64,000 bases of DNA from Acetobacteraceae bacterium B3987 (GCA_026537415.1 JAFNMF010000030.1:186001-250000), one strand, 5' to 3'; positions 43,438 through 52,435 are shown, numbered from the stretch's first letter. Program-made: numbers and translations. The notes: generated from the letters alone by a model not told the origin.

Positions 43438-44217
43438 TCACTCTCCTTCATGCTCTGCTGTCTGTTCTTTATCCGGGAATGGACTGGCAACAGGGTGCGC
43501 CTCCGCAATGGGTGAGCGAGTCAGGGCCTGCATGGCATCCGCCACACGCTGGCGGACCGCCGTAGCCCATTCATCCTGATTCAGAACAATCCGTGTTTCT
43601 TCTGCCTCAATCGTAAGATGCCCGGCCTGCTGCTCTGCCTCCACATGCAAAGACACACCTTCCAACCCGGCCAAGGCCTCTCGCAAGGCGGCCTCATCCG
43701 CTGTCGAGCAGGTTAATTTCACCGGCCCTTCACAACGCTGAATCAGTGCGGCGGCATCTTCTGCTAGATGGCGACCCAGCTTCGTACGGGACAGGTCACC
43801 TGTAACCAGCTCTTCCACCGTTTGACACACACCCTGCACAAACAAATCGGCCATTCGGGTTGCCATGTCATGGCGGCGGTTTTCTTCTTCCTCCATAAAG
43901 GCCAGAATCTGCCGTACGGCTTCCGCCATCTGGCCGGAAAGCTGCTGAGCAGCCGCCTGTTCACCTGCTTCATGCCCCTGCTGCCAAACGTCCTGTTTCA
44001 GTTGCTCCAACTCATCAGGATGAAGCGTGACAACTGGCTCCTCAGCAGGAGTTTCATCCTCCTGACCAGCCTCATCATCCCTCTGCTCCACACCTGCCAG
44101 CATTGCCGGATCATGAATGGAAAAATCCTCCAGACTGTCACTGAAGGCCCGACTCCCGGCAAGAGAAGCAGCCTCCGGGCCTGTCTGATGCTGCACATCC
44201 TGTCCCATGGGCGTCAT
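43438..44217 (-). CDS. fliH: flagellar export ATPase regulator FliH
   Basis: 259 residues. An acidic, disordered N-terminus is followed by a helical region (ELEQ-type: PDELEQLKQDVWQQGHEAGE) and the conserved C-terminal V1/FliH domain (CEGPVKLTCSTADEAALREA; RIVLNQDEWATAVRQRVADA). FliH inhibits FliI and ties it to FliN. Its start overlaps the fliG stop by four bases (ATGA) and its stop is two bases before the fliN start. fliI and fliJ are separate, about 14 kb away. Confidence 0.9.
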   Translation of the reverse strand: MTPMGQDVQHQTGPEAASLAGSRAFSDSLEDFSIHDPAMLAGVEQRDDEAGQEDETPAEEPVVTLHPDELEQLKQDVWQQGHEAGEQAAAQQLSGQMAEAVRQILAFMEEEENRRHDMATRMADLFVQGVCQTVEELVTGDLSRTKLGRHLAEDAAALIQRCEGPVKLTCSTADEAALREALAGLEGVSLHVEAEQQAGHLTIEAEETRIVLNQDEWATAVRQRVADAMQALTRSPIAEAHPVASPFPDKEQTAEHEGE

Positions 44218-45299
44218 TCGATGATCTCATCATCAGAAGAAGAGGGCGAAATATCGATTTCACCATCATTAGCCATTGTCTTGATGAGGGTAATCAACTC
44301 CATCTGAGCCGCTTCGGCATCCCTCATACGGACAGCTCCCAGCCCTCGGATTTCATCCTCCAGAAGGCCGGCAGCACGTTTGGACACACACCCGAAAAAG
44401 AGCTGACGGATACTCTCATTCGTGCCCTTCAGTGCCAGAGGCAGCTTACTCTTAGCCTCACCATCACGATTGATAGCGGCCATAACACGCATCATGTCAT
44501 CCGGTGTCAGACGCTTGATGTCATCAAAGGTGAATTTCAGCTTGTTCACCTTTTCCATATCTTCTTCGCTCCGGCGGCCGAGCTGTTCTGTCAGCAGGGC
44601 TTCGGTCTTTCGGTCGAAGTTGTTGTAGACTTCCGCCACAAAGGCGTAGCTGTCCCGCTTTGTGGAACGACCAAAGGCGGTGATAAACTCCTTACGCAGG
44701 GTCGTTTCCAAACTCTCCAATACATCCTTGCTCACCGGACTCATATGCAGGATACGCATGATGACATCCGTGGCGAAATCTTCCGGGAAAAGTGACAGAA
44801 CACGGGCCACATGGGCCGGTGAAATGTAGCTCAGGATGACGGCGACGGTCTGCGGCTGTTCGTTACGCAGATAGTTAGCCAGAGCAGTTTCAGGCATATT
44901 GCCCATCTTCGCCCAAACACTGCGCCCTGAAGGCCCTCGGATATCCTCCATGATCTTCTCGACCATTTCAGCCGGAAGAGCCTTCTTCAGGTAGTCCTCT
45001 GTCGTCTCGTAACTACCGACAAAACCATCCGCACTAGCGAATTTCTGCGAAAACTCGCTGCAAACAGCCTCCACTACTGAAGCCTTGACCACCCCCAAAG
45101 ACGACATGGCCCGCGAAATATCCCGTACCTCATCCTCCTGAAGGGAACGGAAAATACGGGCCGAATGTTCCTGCCCGATGGCCAGCATCAGAATAGCGGC
45201 CTTCCGGCTACCACTCATCCCTGCCGTCAGGCTGGGTGCTGCCATGCTGGATGATGAAACTTCATTGCCTGTTTCAGCAGGAATTGCCTGTTCTGCCAT
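44214..45299 (-). CDS. fliG: flagellar switch protein FliG
   Basis: 361 residues, normal length. N-terminal SRKAAILMLAIGQEHSARIF, the middle EHPQ-type motif region (RNEQPQTVAVILSYISPAHV) and the C-terminal torque helix region (TFDDIKRLTPDDMMRVMAAI, then RAAGLLEDEIRGLGAVRMRD) are present. FliG couples the MS ring to the stator and sets rotation direction. The C-terminal charged helix that meets MotA is intact. 18 bases after fliF. Confidence 0.97.
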   Translation of the reverse strand: MAEQAIPAETGNEVSSSSMAAPSLTAGMSGSRKAAILMLAIGQEHSARIFRSLQEDEVRDISRAMSSLGVVKASVVEAVCSEFSQKFASADGFVGSYETTEDYLKKALPAEMVEKIMEDIRGPSGRSVWAKMGNMPETALANYLRNEQPQTVAVILSYISPAHVARVLSLFPEDFATDVIMRILHMSPVSKDVLESLETTLRKEFITAFGRSTKRDSYAFVAEVYNNFDRKTEALLTEQLGRRSEEDMEKVNKLKFTFDDIKRLTPDDMMRVMAAINRDGEAKSKLPLALKGTNESIRQLFFGCVSKRAAGLLEDEIRGLGAVRMRDAEAAQMELITLIKTMANDGEIDISPSSSDDEIIE

Positions 45300-45317
45300 A
45301 ATCGCGTCTCCGTCTCC

Positions 45318-46949
45318 TCAGCTTTCTGCCGCCTGTTTGGGAGGCTCCGGCTCGGCCAGCCAGTTGCGGACAACAGCGATGGCGTCCTCAGGATTCTCTT
45401 CAACACGCTGCACCACACGAGCCAGAGCTTCACGGCGCATCTCGCCTTCCACCCCTGCCACGCTGATGCGCTCGCTGCGCCCTGCCTCACCCTCGGCAGG
45501 GCTTCCACCGGCCTCGGCCGCAGCCCCACCGGTAGCCGCACCATCCGCCTCGGCTCCCTTACGGGCACGCCGTAGGATGGGGCCAAGCAGCATGGCAGCC
45601 GCCCCCAACAGAAGCAGGATGGGAACAATCCATTCCGCCAGATAGATAATCATATCCCGGGTAAAGAATGGCGTATCCTGATGAGGCAGATCAGCCCCGT
45701 TATCCACACGGAACGGCATGGACACCACGTTGACCTCATCCCCACGGGTCTTGTCATAGCCTATGGCTGTCTGCACAAGCTGGGTCAGACGCTTGACCTC
45801 TGCCTCATCCAACGGTTTCCATGATGGCTTGCCCGCCTTATCAGTCGTGACGGTTCCATCAACCATAACGGCAAGGCTGATACGAGACACACGGGGCCGG
45901 GTCTGATTGATGACACGGGTCCGTTTACCAATCTCATAATTGTTGGTCTCATCCGTCCGTTCTTCACTGGAGCCGGTACGGTTATTGCCAGCATTAGCGT
46001 TCGGCAGGTTATTGCCTACGCTGGTATTCTGATTAGCCTCGGTATTGGCACTTTTATCCGTACTTGTACTCTGTGAGCGCAGAACCTGCTGATTAGGGTC
46101 GTAGGATTCATCCGTCTCATGAATAATGTCCGTGTTCATCGTCACGGCGGCACGGGCCCGAACATGCCCCATGCCCAGCGTAGGGGTCAAAATATCTTCC
46201 ACCGCCTGCGCAAGGCGTTGCTCTTCAGAATGACGCTGCTTCTCGAGCGATGATTCCTGTCCAGCAAGACTATCCGGATCACCCGGACGGGCCAGAACAT
46301 CGCCCCGTGTATCCACAATGGAAATCCCGTGCGTCCGCAACCCCGGCACAGCCGCTGACACCAGATTCTGAATCGCCGCAATAGCATCTTCCGACACAGC
46401 ACCGGACCGGCCGACATCCAGAATGACGCTGGCCTGAGAAGGATTCGTTTCCGTGGAGAACAAGTCACGATGTGGAAGAACAAGATGAACACGGACGTTC
46501 CGCACACCATGAATCAGACGAATGGACCGCTCCAGCTCACCTTCCAACGCTCTGGTCTCATCAATACCCTGCTCAAACTGGGTACTGGTCAGCGTGCCAC
46601 TCTTATCGAACAGTTCGTACCCTACAGCCCCACCACCGGGAAGACCGGCCTTTGCCAGAAGAAGGCGAGCCTGTGCTACATCATTGCCCGGGACATACAA
46701 ACTACGACCATCCGGCCCTGTTGTTGTCGGAATATGAGCTTTAGCCAGATCATCCACCATCTCTGCGGCTTCATTCAGCTCCAGATCCCCATAAAGCAGG
46801 GACATAGGCTCAGACCGATTATGAAAGGCAATCACCCCAAGAGACAGCAGAAGAAGCACGCCGACAATTCCAAGAGCCGCAAGCCGCATACGACCCAGAC
46901 TCTTCAGCCCTTCCATGATATTCGGCAAACGGAGCTTATCAAACTGCAT
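45318..46949 (-). CDS. fliF: flagellar MS-ring protein FliF
   Basis: 543 residues with two membrane helices, about 25-45 (LAALGIVGVLLLLSLGVIAF) and about 430-455 (IYLAEWIVPILLLLGAAAML), flanking the periplasmic ring-building domains (SLLYGDLELNEAAEMVDDLA; YVPGNDVAQARLLLAKAGLP; RVHLVLPHRDLFSTETNPSQ). The C-terminal tail (REALARVVQRVEENPEDAIA) binds FliG. It is the first gene of fliF-G-H-N-O-P; a strong inverted repeat lies about 105 bases upstream. Confidence 0.97.
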   Translation of the reverse strand: MQFDKLRLPNIMEGLKSLGRMRLAALGIVGVLLLLSLGVIAFHNRSEPMSLLYGDLELNEAAEMVDDLAKAHIPTTTGPDGRSLYVPGNDVAQARLLLAKAGLPGGGAVGYELFDKSGTLTSTQFEQGIDETRALEGELERSIRLIHGVRNVRVHLVLPHRDLFSTETNPSQASVILDVGRSGAVSEDAIAAIQNLVSAAVPGLRTHGISIVDTRGDVLARPGDPDSLAGQESSLEKQRHSEEQRLAQAVEDILTPTLGMGHVRARAAVTMNTDIIHETDESYDPNQQVLRSQSTSTDKSANTEANQNTSVGNNLPNANAGNNRTGSSEERTDETNNYEIGKRTRVINQTRPRVSRISLAVMVDGTVTTDKAGKPSWKPLDEAEVKRLTQLVQTAIGYDKTRGDEVNVVSMPFRVDNGADLPHQDTPFFTRDMIIYLAEWIVPILLLLGAAAMLLGPILRRARKGAEADGAATGGAAAEAGGSPAEGEAGRSERISVAGVEGEMRREALARVVQRVEENPEDAIAVVRNWLAEPEPPKQAAES

Positions 46950-47054
46950 ATGACGGGTATCTACCTGCTGCTTTCACCCCGGACGCCAGACATGCTGTTT
47001 CCGGTATTCACCATAATCCGTCCTGCTCGAAAGAGGACAACTTGATCGACCCAT

Positions 47055-47103
47055 CAATTAACCTTGGTATGAAAATATGTAAAGTCTATAGCAAGGTTAA
47101 TTG
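47055..47103 (-). promoter_or_regulatory. 12-bp inverted repeat upstream of fliF
   Basis: CAATTAACCTTG (47055-47066) and CAAGGTTAATTG (47092-47103) are exact inverted copies with a 25-base AT-rich spacer, in the 177-base gap upstream of fliF. The same 12-mer CAAGGTTAATTG recurs at 51528 upstream of flgG. It is likely an operator for a flagellar regulator. Each arm contains TTAA, as CtrA sites do, but the spacing differs from the CtrA consensus. Confidence 0.65.
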
Positions 47104-47126
47104 TAACAACAATCTCAATTAAACCT

Positions 47127-47510
47127 TTAAGGGGCATAATATGGATTAGAAGGCGGCACTTTACCTTCCGGCATCATAAGACGGTTTGCATTCTGCTGTG
47201 TCGTCAATCCCCGCGGCCCTTCATAAACTTCATGAGCCATGTTGGGTGTCAAGTCCGGTCGTGCCCAGCAATCAACCCCATTCCAGCTTTGCGTACAGTA
47301 AGGCTGAGGGGGCAACACACGTTCAGGTGGGTTGCACCAGTCCTCTCCCTCAGCCAGATAACCGGCCTGACAGTCCCGTCCTGTCAGTTTACTAGCGAGA
47401 TAATCCGGCGCACAGGCCGACAGCCCGGCACAAATAGGCAGCATAACCAGCATACGCCGCCACAAACCATGAACGGAGCAGAGCCACCTCATCATTCGTT
47501 TCTCTTTCAT
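47127..47510 (-). CDS. predicted lipoprotein in a motE operon
   Basis: 127 residues starting MKEKRMMRW; GACGGG precedes this ATG and a longer start would overlap the previous gene by more. A hydrophobic signal ends with lipobox LSAC (C33), so it should be lipid-anchored. The mature part is rich in Cys, Pro and Trp (SWNGVDCWARPDLTPNMAHE) and ends in PSNPYYAP. It overlaps the end of the MotE-like gene. I know no family; a small stator or L-ring accessory is one possibility. Confidence 0.72.
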   Translation of the reverse strand: MKEKRMMRWLCSVHGLWRRMLVMLPICAGLSACAPDYLASKLTGRDCQAGYLAEGEDWCNPPERVLPPQPYCTQSWNGVDCWARPDLTPNMAHEVYEGPRGLTTQQNANRLMMPEGKVPPSNPYYAP

Positions 47511-47520
47511 GCCAATCCCG

Positions 47521-48138
47521 TCACTGCCGTGAAGGCAACAAAGGCCCATGCTGGGACATGGTCTCATACTGTATATGTTCTACCGCACCATCCGATGACA
47601 CAGCGTCCTGCCCAACTGGCAGGGTCACTCCCCCATCCCCGAAGGCCACAGGAACAGAGAGAGCGGCATGATGAAAATGCCGGACACCGCCCAGATACTG
47701 CGACACCAAATTCACCCGGTCTGGCGTCATATGGGCCATGATGCCAGAGAGCTTGCGGATGTTCATTGATGCCGCAATGGCAATCAGCACATGCGGGTCC
47801 ATCACGTTGAAAACCGCCGCAGCCTCACGGGGGCGCATGGTCTCGTAAATCCCCACCAGCCGGGCCGCTGCCTCCTGCGGGACCAGCTTGTGATTATCCA
47901 CATGGTCAGACAAATCAGCCATAGACTGATTCAGCAGATGGAAACGCATCTCCAACGCCTTGCGGGCTGAACCAAGAATGCGTTGCTGCTCCTGCATCTG
48001 CTGCTCCGCTCCCTCAACAGGCAGAACATCCTCTCCCGCCGCTACAGCAGAACACACGGTTGGCATCCCTCCCAACAGCATCAACATCATGCAGAAGAAA
48101 GGCCAACCCTTATGGTGATGGAAACGCCTGCTGAGCAT
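47521..48138 (-). CDS. MotE-like flagellar protein (second of two)
   Basis: 205 residues with a signal peptide (FFCMMLMLLGGMPTVCSAVA), a coiled coil (about 45-85) and a C-terminal MotE/MgtE-N domain: LVGIYETMRPREAAAVFNVM, then HMTPDRVNLVSQYLGGV. The domain lines up closely with the copy at 9.2-10.0 kb (IYE-M-PR-AAA-FN, PDR-N--SQYL-G) but the rest differs. A periplasmic stator or motor chaperone is likely. Its ATG overlaps the bactofilin stop (TGATG). Confidence 0.78.
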   Translation of the reverse strand: MLSRRFHHHKGWPFFCMMLMLLGGMPTVCSAVAAGEDVLPVEGAEQQMQEQQRILGSARKALEMRFHLLNQSMADLSDHVDNHKLVPQEAAARLVGIYETMRPREAAAVFNVMDPHVLIAIAASMNIRKLSGIMAHMTPDRVNLVSQYLGGVRHFHHAALSVPVAFGDGGVTLPVGQDAVSSDGAVEHIQYETMSQHGPLLPSRQ

Positions 48139-48638
48139 CAGCCCCCCAGTGGAATATCAGCGTCCTGATCCGCCTCGCTAATATCAGGCGTTTGAGCAGG
48201 CCAGTGCAGGTCTGGTTCATCATCCCCAGCCGGTATGTTGGCCTTAGGCTCCGTCTTGCTGGCATCATCCTTTCTGTCCCCTCCCTTGCGAGAAACAGAA
48301 ATACGCACATCACCCTCAAAACAGGCATCCTCATGAATGGCGCAACCTGTCGGGCTACCCATCTCGATCACGCAATCCGAGATACGGGCACCAGCCCCGG
48401 CAGAAAGCCGCGGCGTTATGAAGGTCACACCGGACACGCTGCCATCAATGATGATGGATGTTGCCTCTATCTGACCATCCTTCATGACGCCTGTCTCCGT
48501 CACGCAAAGCTGGCCGGCCTGAAGCTCAACATGCTCCACCTCACCAGCGATGGTCAGGCCCCCTTCCAGCGTTCCGCAGAGATTATCCACAACCAGACCG
48601 CTGGGAATGAAGCCTTCCGGCTGTTTTGAATCCGACAT
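48138..48638 (-). CDS. bactofilin-like cytoskeletal protein
   Basis: 166 residues. The centre (about 15-105) has the right-handed beta-helix repeats of bactofilins: LTIAGEVEHVELQAGQLCVT, then GVMKDGQIEATSIIIDGSVS and ARISDCVIEM. The C-terminal 60 residues are acidic and disordered. Bactofilins polymerise at the membrane and position other structures, including flagellar motors in some species. It is first in a unit with the second MotE-like gene and a lipoprotein. Confidence 0.78.
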   Translation of the reverse strand: MSDSKQPEGFIPSGLVVDNLCGTLEGGLTIAGEVEHVELQAGQLCVTETGVMKDGQIEATSIIIDGSVSGVTFITPRLSAGAGARISDCVIEMGSPTGCAIHEDACFEGDVRISVSRKGGDRKDDASKTEPKANIPAGDDEPDLHWPAQTPDISEADQDADIPLGG

Positions 48639-48665
48639 TCACTACCCCTTTATTTTCAGACCGCC

Positions 48666-48744
48666 ATGATGGCCACATCAAAAGGCCAAACAAAGTCCAT
48701 TAAAAAACACCATGGCCATCATATAAGCATATTCCATTAATAGA
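48666..48744 (-). promoter_or_regulatory. control region upstream of the bactofilin gene
   Basis: ATGATGGCCA (48666-48675) and TGGCCATCAT (48713-48722) are exact inverted copies. Beside them ATATTCCATTAATAGA (48729-48744) is identical to 51545-51560 upstream of flgG. Probably the promoter region of bactofilin-motE-lipoprotein. Confidence 0.5.
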
Positions 48745-48789
48745 ACTTGAAATCATGATTATATCAAGGTCTTTTTATGAGTATGCCTA

Positions 48790-49536
48790 TCAGAATGGCA
48801 GAACGCTATCCAACACCTTCTGGCCATATCGGGGTTGCTGATACTGCGAGAGCTGCCCACGCCCGCCATAGGAAATACGAGCTTCAGCAATACGGTCATG
48901 CGTTACGATATTATCTTCCGAAATATCCTGCGGACGCACGACACCACTGACCATGATCTGCCGTAGCTCACCATTCACCCGGACTTCCTGCCGTGCCACG
49001 ACCACAAAATTACCATTGGGCAGAACCTGCGTAATGACACCACCCAGTGTCAGCGTGACCGTATCAATACGCCGTATGGTCCCCGCCCCATTATTGGAGC
49101 TGGAGCTGTTCGTCTGGAGAGCATCAGCACTCGTCAGATGGGACATAATCCCCCCCTTCAGGCCGAAGAAACTCGGAATCCCGAAGGCTTCGGCGCCACT
49201 GCCGGATGCTGTCGTGTTGTTGGTCACGTTGGCTGTATCGGCTACCTGTATCTTCACGGTCAGAAGATCCCCCGCCTGCGCTGCCCGCTGGTCCTTAAAG
49301 AAAGCACGGCTTCCCGGTCGCCAGAGGCTGCCGACTTCAGTCGGCGGGGCCTGAAGAGGCGGGGTCGGCATGGTTACAGGGCGATAATCTGGTGCCAAAG
49401 TAGGGTCGGCTGTCCGTGTCATCCGGGGGAGATGCCCCAGCTCACTGAGAGTTCCCGCTCCCATACAGCCTGTCAGCCCAAGCAGAGCAGTGACAAAACC
49501 GGCCCGCCAGAGGCCCTTGCGTAAGGATTGAATCAT
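48790..49536 (-). CDS. flgH: flagellar L-ring lipoprotein FlgH
   Basis: 248 residues. Lipobox LTGC (C24) anchors it in the outer membrane. FlgH signatures include SLWRPGSRAFFKDQRAAQAG, DLLTVKIQVADTANVTNNTT and the C-terminal VTHDRIAEARISYGGRGQLS. It forms the outer-membrane bushing of the rod. The start overlaps the flgA stop by four bases; gene order flgG-flgA-flgH. Confidence 0.97.
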   Translation of the reverse strand: MIQSLRKGLWRAGFVTALLGLTGCMGAGTLSELGHLPRMTRTADPTLAPDYRPVTMPTPPLQAPPTEVGSLWRPGSRAFFKDQRAAQAGDLLTVKIQVADTANVTNNTTASGSGAEAFGIPSFFGLKGGIMSHLTSADALQTNSSSSNNGAGTIRRIDTVTLTLGGVITQVLPNGNFVVVARQEVRVNGELRQIMVSGVVRPQDISEDNIVTHDRIAEARISYGGRGQLSQYQQPRYGQKVLDSVLPF

Positions 49537-50600
49537 GGCCGGCTCCCATCACCAAGCATCAGGTTATTGATGCCCAGACGTTTCACTTCTTCCGAATCTG
49601 GAGGGATAGCCGTGGAAGAGGCATCCACCCGCACCTCGCCCGAGGCCGTGACCTTACCGATGAGGACCATCCGACTCCCCAAGTTCAAAGCATGGATGAA
49701 CTGACCACTTCCACCATCTTCCAACGCCCGGCCTGTGGCAGTCAGGCGGATGCCGGTACTGTTGTAACTGAGCAAAACCGGATCCCCCCGATGCACCAGC
49801 ACAGCCCGCCGCAAATCTGTCCCCTGTACGGGCTGCCCTGCTCCAACCGTGCGGACAAGGGCCATGCCAATCATCTGCTCAGGCTCTGGCAGAGAACGAG
49901 CCAAAGGGGGCACAGTTCCTGTAAAAGCGGGGTCTATATGCATATCGTCCGGCTGAATGATATGGCCGGATGGCAGGGCATGGTCATAGACCATCACAGG
50001 CTGCACGGGACGAATGCTGCCCCGTAGCGGAAAACTGTCCGCCACCGCCTCTCCCACGGCATGAACGGGCTGCACGGTTGCTGAAAAAAGACCCGTCTTA
50101 TGATCCCAGTTCAGATTCATAAGCGTGGCTGGGTCCGCCTCATTTTCACCCGCAACGAGCGGTGTGAAGCTGGTCACATCCACTACGACACTGCCACCAC
50201 CCTCATCCTGCGAGATCGCTTTGCGGACAAGAGCGGCATAATCATCCCGCCCCAGCACATGGCCAGCTCTGGTCAGTGTCAGGCTGGTAGATGATGACTG
50301 GTCATCCCAATCCACACCGTACTGATCTGCCAGTGCGATAAGCTGGCTGCCTCCGATGGTGATGCTCTTTCCCGGCGCAGGAGCGGGGCCAAGTAGCCGA
50401 TCCTGCCCTGTACCCAGCCCCTCGAAAACATCCGACAGATAGACAGAGGAACCATGCACCACGCCGGACGGACGCAAAGTAGCGGCCATGAGCGTTTCTG
50501 AAACCAGCCCACCTACCAGAACCAGCCCCACACTCAGCCGGGAACAGACCTGCAGGAGGCTCCGTCCGTTCCTCCAATATCCAATGCCGCGAAAAGCCAT
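49533..50600 (-). CDS. flgA: P-ring assembly chaperone FlgA
   Basis: 355 residues, long for FlgA (about 220-330). A signal region (LLQVCSRLSVGLVLVGGLVS) precedes a variable part; the C-terminal SAF/FlgA domain is clear (PSGHIIQPDDMHIDPAFTGT; MIGMALVRTVGAGQPVQGTD; HRGDPVLLSYNSTGIRLTAT). FlgA helps FlgI assemble into the P ring. It lies between flgG and flgH, 13 bases after flgG. Confidence 0.92.
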   Translation of the reverse strand: MAFRGIGYWRNGRSLLQVCSRLSVGLVLVGGLVSETLMAATLRPSGVVHGSSVYLSDVFEGLGTGQDRLLGPAPAPGKSITIGGSQLIALADQYGVDWDDQSSSTSLTLTRAGHVLGRDDYAALVRKAISQDEGGGSVVVDVTSFTPLVAGENEADPATLMNLNWDHKTGLFSATVQPVHAVGEAVADSFPLRGSIRPVQPVMVYDHALPSGHIIQPDDMHIDPAFTGTVPPLARSLPEPEQMIGMALVRTVGAGQPVQGTDLRRAVLVHRGDPVLLSYNSTGIRLTATGRALEDGGSGQFIHALNLGSRMVLIGKVTASGEVRVDASSTAIPPDSEEVKRLGINNLMLGDGSRP

Positions 50601-50613
50601 GCTGCCCCAGCCC

Positions 50614-51402
50614 TTAACGCAGGTTGGTCAGGGTCTGGAGCATCTCATCAGAGGCCGTGATGCTTTTGCTGTTCATCTCATAAGCACGCTGTGCCGTGAT
50701 GAGGTCGGTGATTTCCGTCACCGCATTGACGGCCGATTCCTCAACAAATCCCTGACGGATTGTGCCAAAGCCTGTTGTTTCTGGATTACCGATGATGGGG
50801 TCACCCGAGGACGTGGTTTCCGTAAACAGGTTCTGCCCCATAGCGGCCAGACCATTCTCATTCTGGAAGGTCGTCAACTGAATCTGCCCAGCAACCTGAG
50901 AGTTCGGCTGGCCGGAAAGCGTGTATTGCACCTGTCCGGTCTGGTCGATGGTGATATTCTCGGCATTGTTGGGGATGGAGATATTCGGAGTCAGCGGATA
51001 GCCATCTGCCGTTACGATTGTACCATCCTGAGACAAGGAGAATGTGCCATCACGGGTATAGGCATATTCCCCGTTCGGCAGAAGAATACGGAAATAACCC
51101 CGTCCCTCTACGGCAAGGTCCAGTGCATTGCCGGTCTGCGACAATGTTCCCTGCTCATTGATTCGATAGATTGCCGCCGTGCGTACGCCCAGCCCCACCT
51201 GCGCACCGGCAGGCACCCGGTATCCCGTATCGGAACTCATCGTCCCGACCCGGCGCAGGTCCTGATAAATCAGGTCCTGGAACTCGGCCCGACGCCGCTT
51301 GTACCCGGTTGTCGTCATGTTGGCGATGTTGTGGGATATGGTTTCCACATTGGTGGACTGAGCCTGCATACCCGTTGACGCAACATCAAGTGATCTCAAC
51401 AT
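50614..51402 (-). CDS. flgG: flagellar distal rod protein FlgG
   Basis: 262 residues, exactly the common FlgG length. N-terminal MLRSLDVASTGMQAQSTNVE and ISHNIANMTTTGYKRRRAEF, and C-terminal ESAVNAVTEITDLITAQRAY, are family hallmarks. FlgG is the distal rod. It starts flgG-flgA-flgH and is divergent from flgF; the 261-base gap holds shared repeat sequences. Confidence 0.97.
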   Translation of the reverse strand: MLRSLDVASTGMQAQSTNVETISHNIANMTTTGYKRRRAEFQDLIYQDLRRVGTMSSDTGYRVPAGAQVGLGVRTAAIYRINEQGTLSQTGNALDLAVEGRGYFRILLPNGEYAYTRDGTFSLSQDGTIVTADGYPLTPNISIPNNAENITIDQTGQVQYTLSGQPNSQVAGQIQLTTFQNENGLAAMGQNLFTETTSSGDPIIGNPETTGFGTIRQGFVEESAVNAVTEITDLITAQRAYEMNSKSITASDEMLQTLTNLR

Positions 51403-51527
51403 AAATGAACATCCTCACAATTCGGCCATCACCCACGCTTCCAGCAACGCAAGGCCATCCTGACAATGGCAGGCATAGAAAACACATTGATCGTGCTTTC
51501 CCCATAAACCGACACAAAAAGCATTAT

Positions 51528-51560
51528 CAAGGTTAATTGTGAGAATATTCCATTAATAGA
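51528..51560. promoter_or_regulatory. repeat-containing control region between flgG and flgF
   Basis: CAAGGTTAATTG (51528-51539) matches one arm of the fliF inverted repeat. ATATTCCATTAATAGA (51545-51560) matches 48729-48744 exactly. Both sit 125-160 bases upstream of flgG, and flgF starts about 100 bases to the right, so the site may serve both genes. Confidence 0.55.
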
Positions 51561-51663
51561 GCCATCTGTTAATCTTCAAATAATGACATACCCTTCCATA
51601 AGTCATGAATAGATGACATGATACGTCGATTCTTTCATGATATAACCTTTAGGAACACTCTCC

Positions 51664-52419
51664 ATGGATGTGACCGGTTATCTCGCCCTTTCACGCATTG
51701 ATGCGCTGACACGGGGTCTAGAGGTTACGGCCAACAATCTGGCCAACAGCAGCACGGATGGCTTTAAGGAACAGCGGGTTTTGTTTTCCGACTATCTGTC
51801 CCGCCAGCATGGTGATCAGCTCGTGAATGGTGAAAAAGTCCTGACCTACAATCAGGACAGGTCAACCTATATGGACATGCTTCAAGGTGAGTTACGCCAG
51901 ACAGGCAACCCGCTGGACCTTGCCATTAACGGGTCAGGCTATTTCATGGTACGCACCCAGCAGGGAATCCGGCTGACCCGCAACGGGCAGTTTCATCGCA
52001 GTGATAACGGGACGCTTGTCGATTCCCTAGGCAATGCCTTGCTGGACGACCAACGCCAGCCCATCACCCTAACCCCTGATGACCAAGTTCTTCCCCTTGG
52101 CATTGGCGCAGATGGCATCATCTCGACAGAAAAAGGCGATATAACCCGCCTCGGTCTCGCAACGGTCGACAACCCCAATACGCTTCATGCTGAAGGGAAC
52201 CATCTTTTCCGTCCGGCCAACGAAAATGACCTGCGGGCTGTCCCTGCACAGGAAATCCGCCAAGGTATGCTGGAATCCAGCAACGTAAATGCCGTGGAAG
52301 AAACCACCGCGATGATCAAAACCCAACGAGAATATGACCTCAACTTTCAGCTGCTTCAGACCGAATTCACCCGCAGGCTGAACGCCATCGACAAAATTGC
52401 GACAGAAGTTACAGTTTAA
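51664..52419 (+). CDS. flgF: flagellar proximal rod protein FlgF
   Basis: 251 residues. The N-terminus MDVTGYLALSRIDALTRGLE and ANNLANSSTDGFKEQRVLFS, and the C-terminus LESSNVNAVEETTAMIKTQR, fit FlgF and differ from the neighbouring FlgG. FlgF joins the proximal rod to FlgG. It is transcribed alone, divergent from flgG. Confidence 0.94.
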   Translation: MDVTGYLALSRIDALTRGLEVTANNLANSSTDGFKEQRVLFSDYLSRQHGDQLVNGEKVLTYNQDRSTYMDMLQGELRQTGNPLDLAINGSGYFMVRTQQGIRLTRNGQFHRSDNGTLVDSLGNALLDDQRQPITLTPDDQVLPLGIGADGIISTEKGDITRLGLATVDNPNTLHAEGNHLFRPANENDLRAVPAQEIRQGMLESSNVNAVEETTAMIKTQREYDLNFQLLQTEFTRRLNAIDKIATEVTV

Positions 52420-52435
52420 CTATTTTTAGCCAAAT

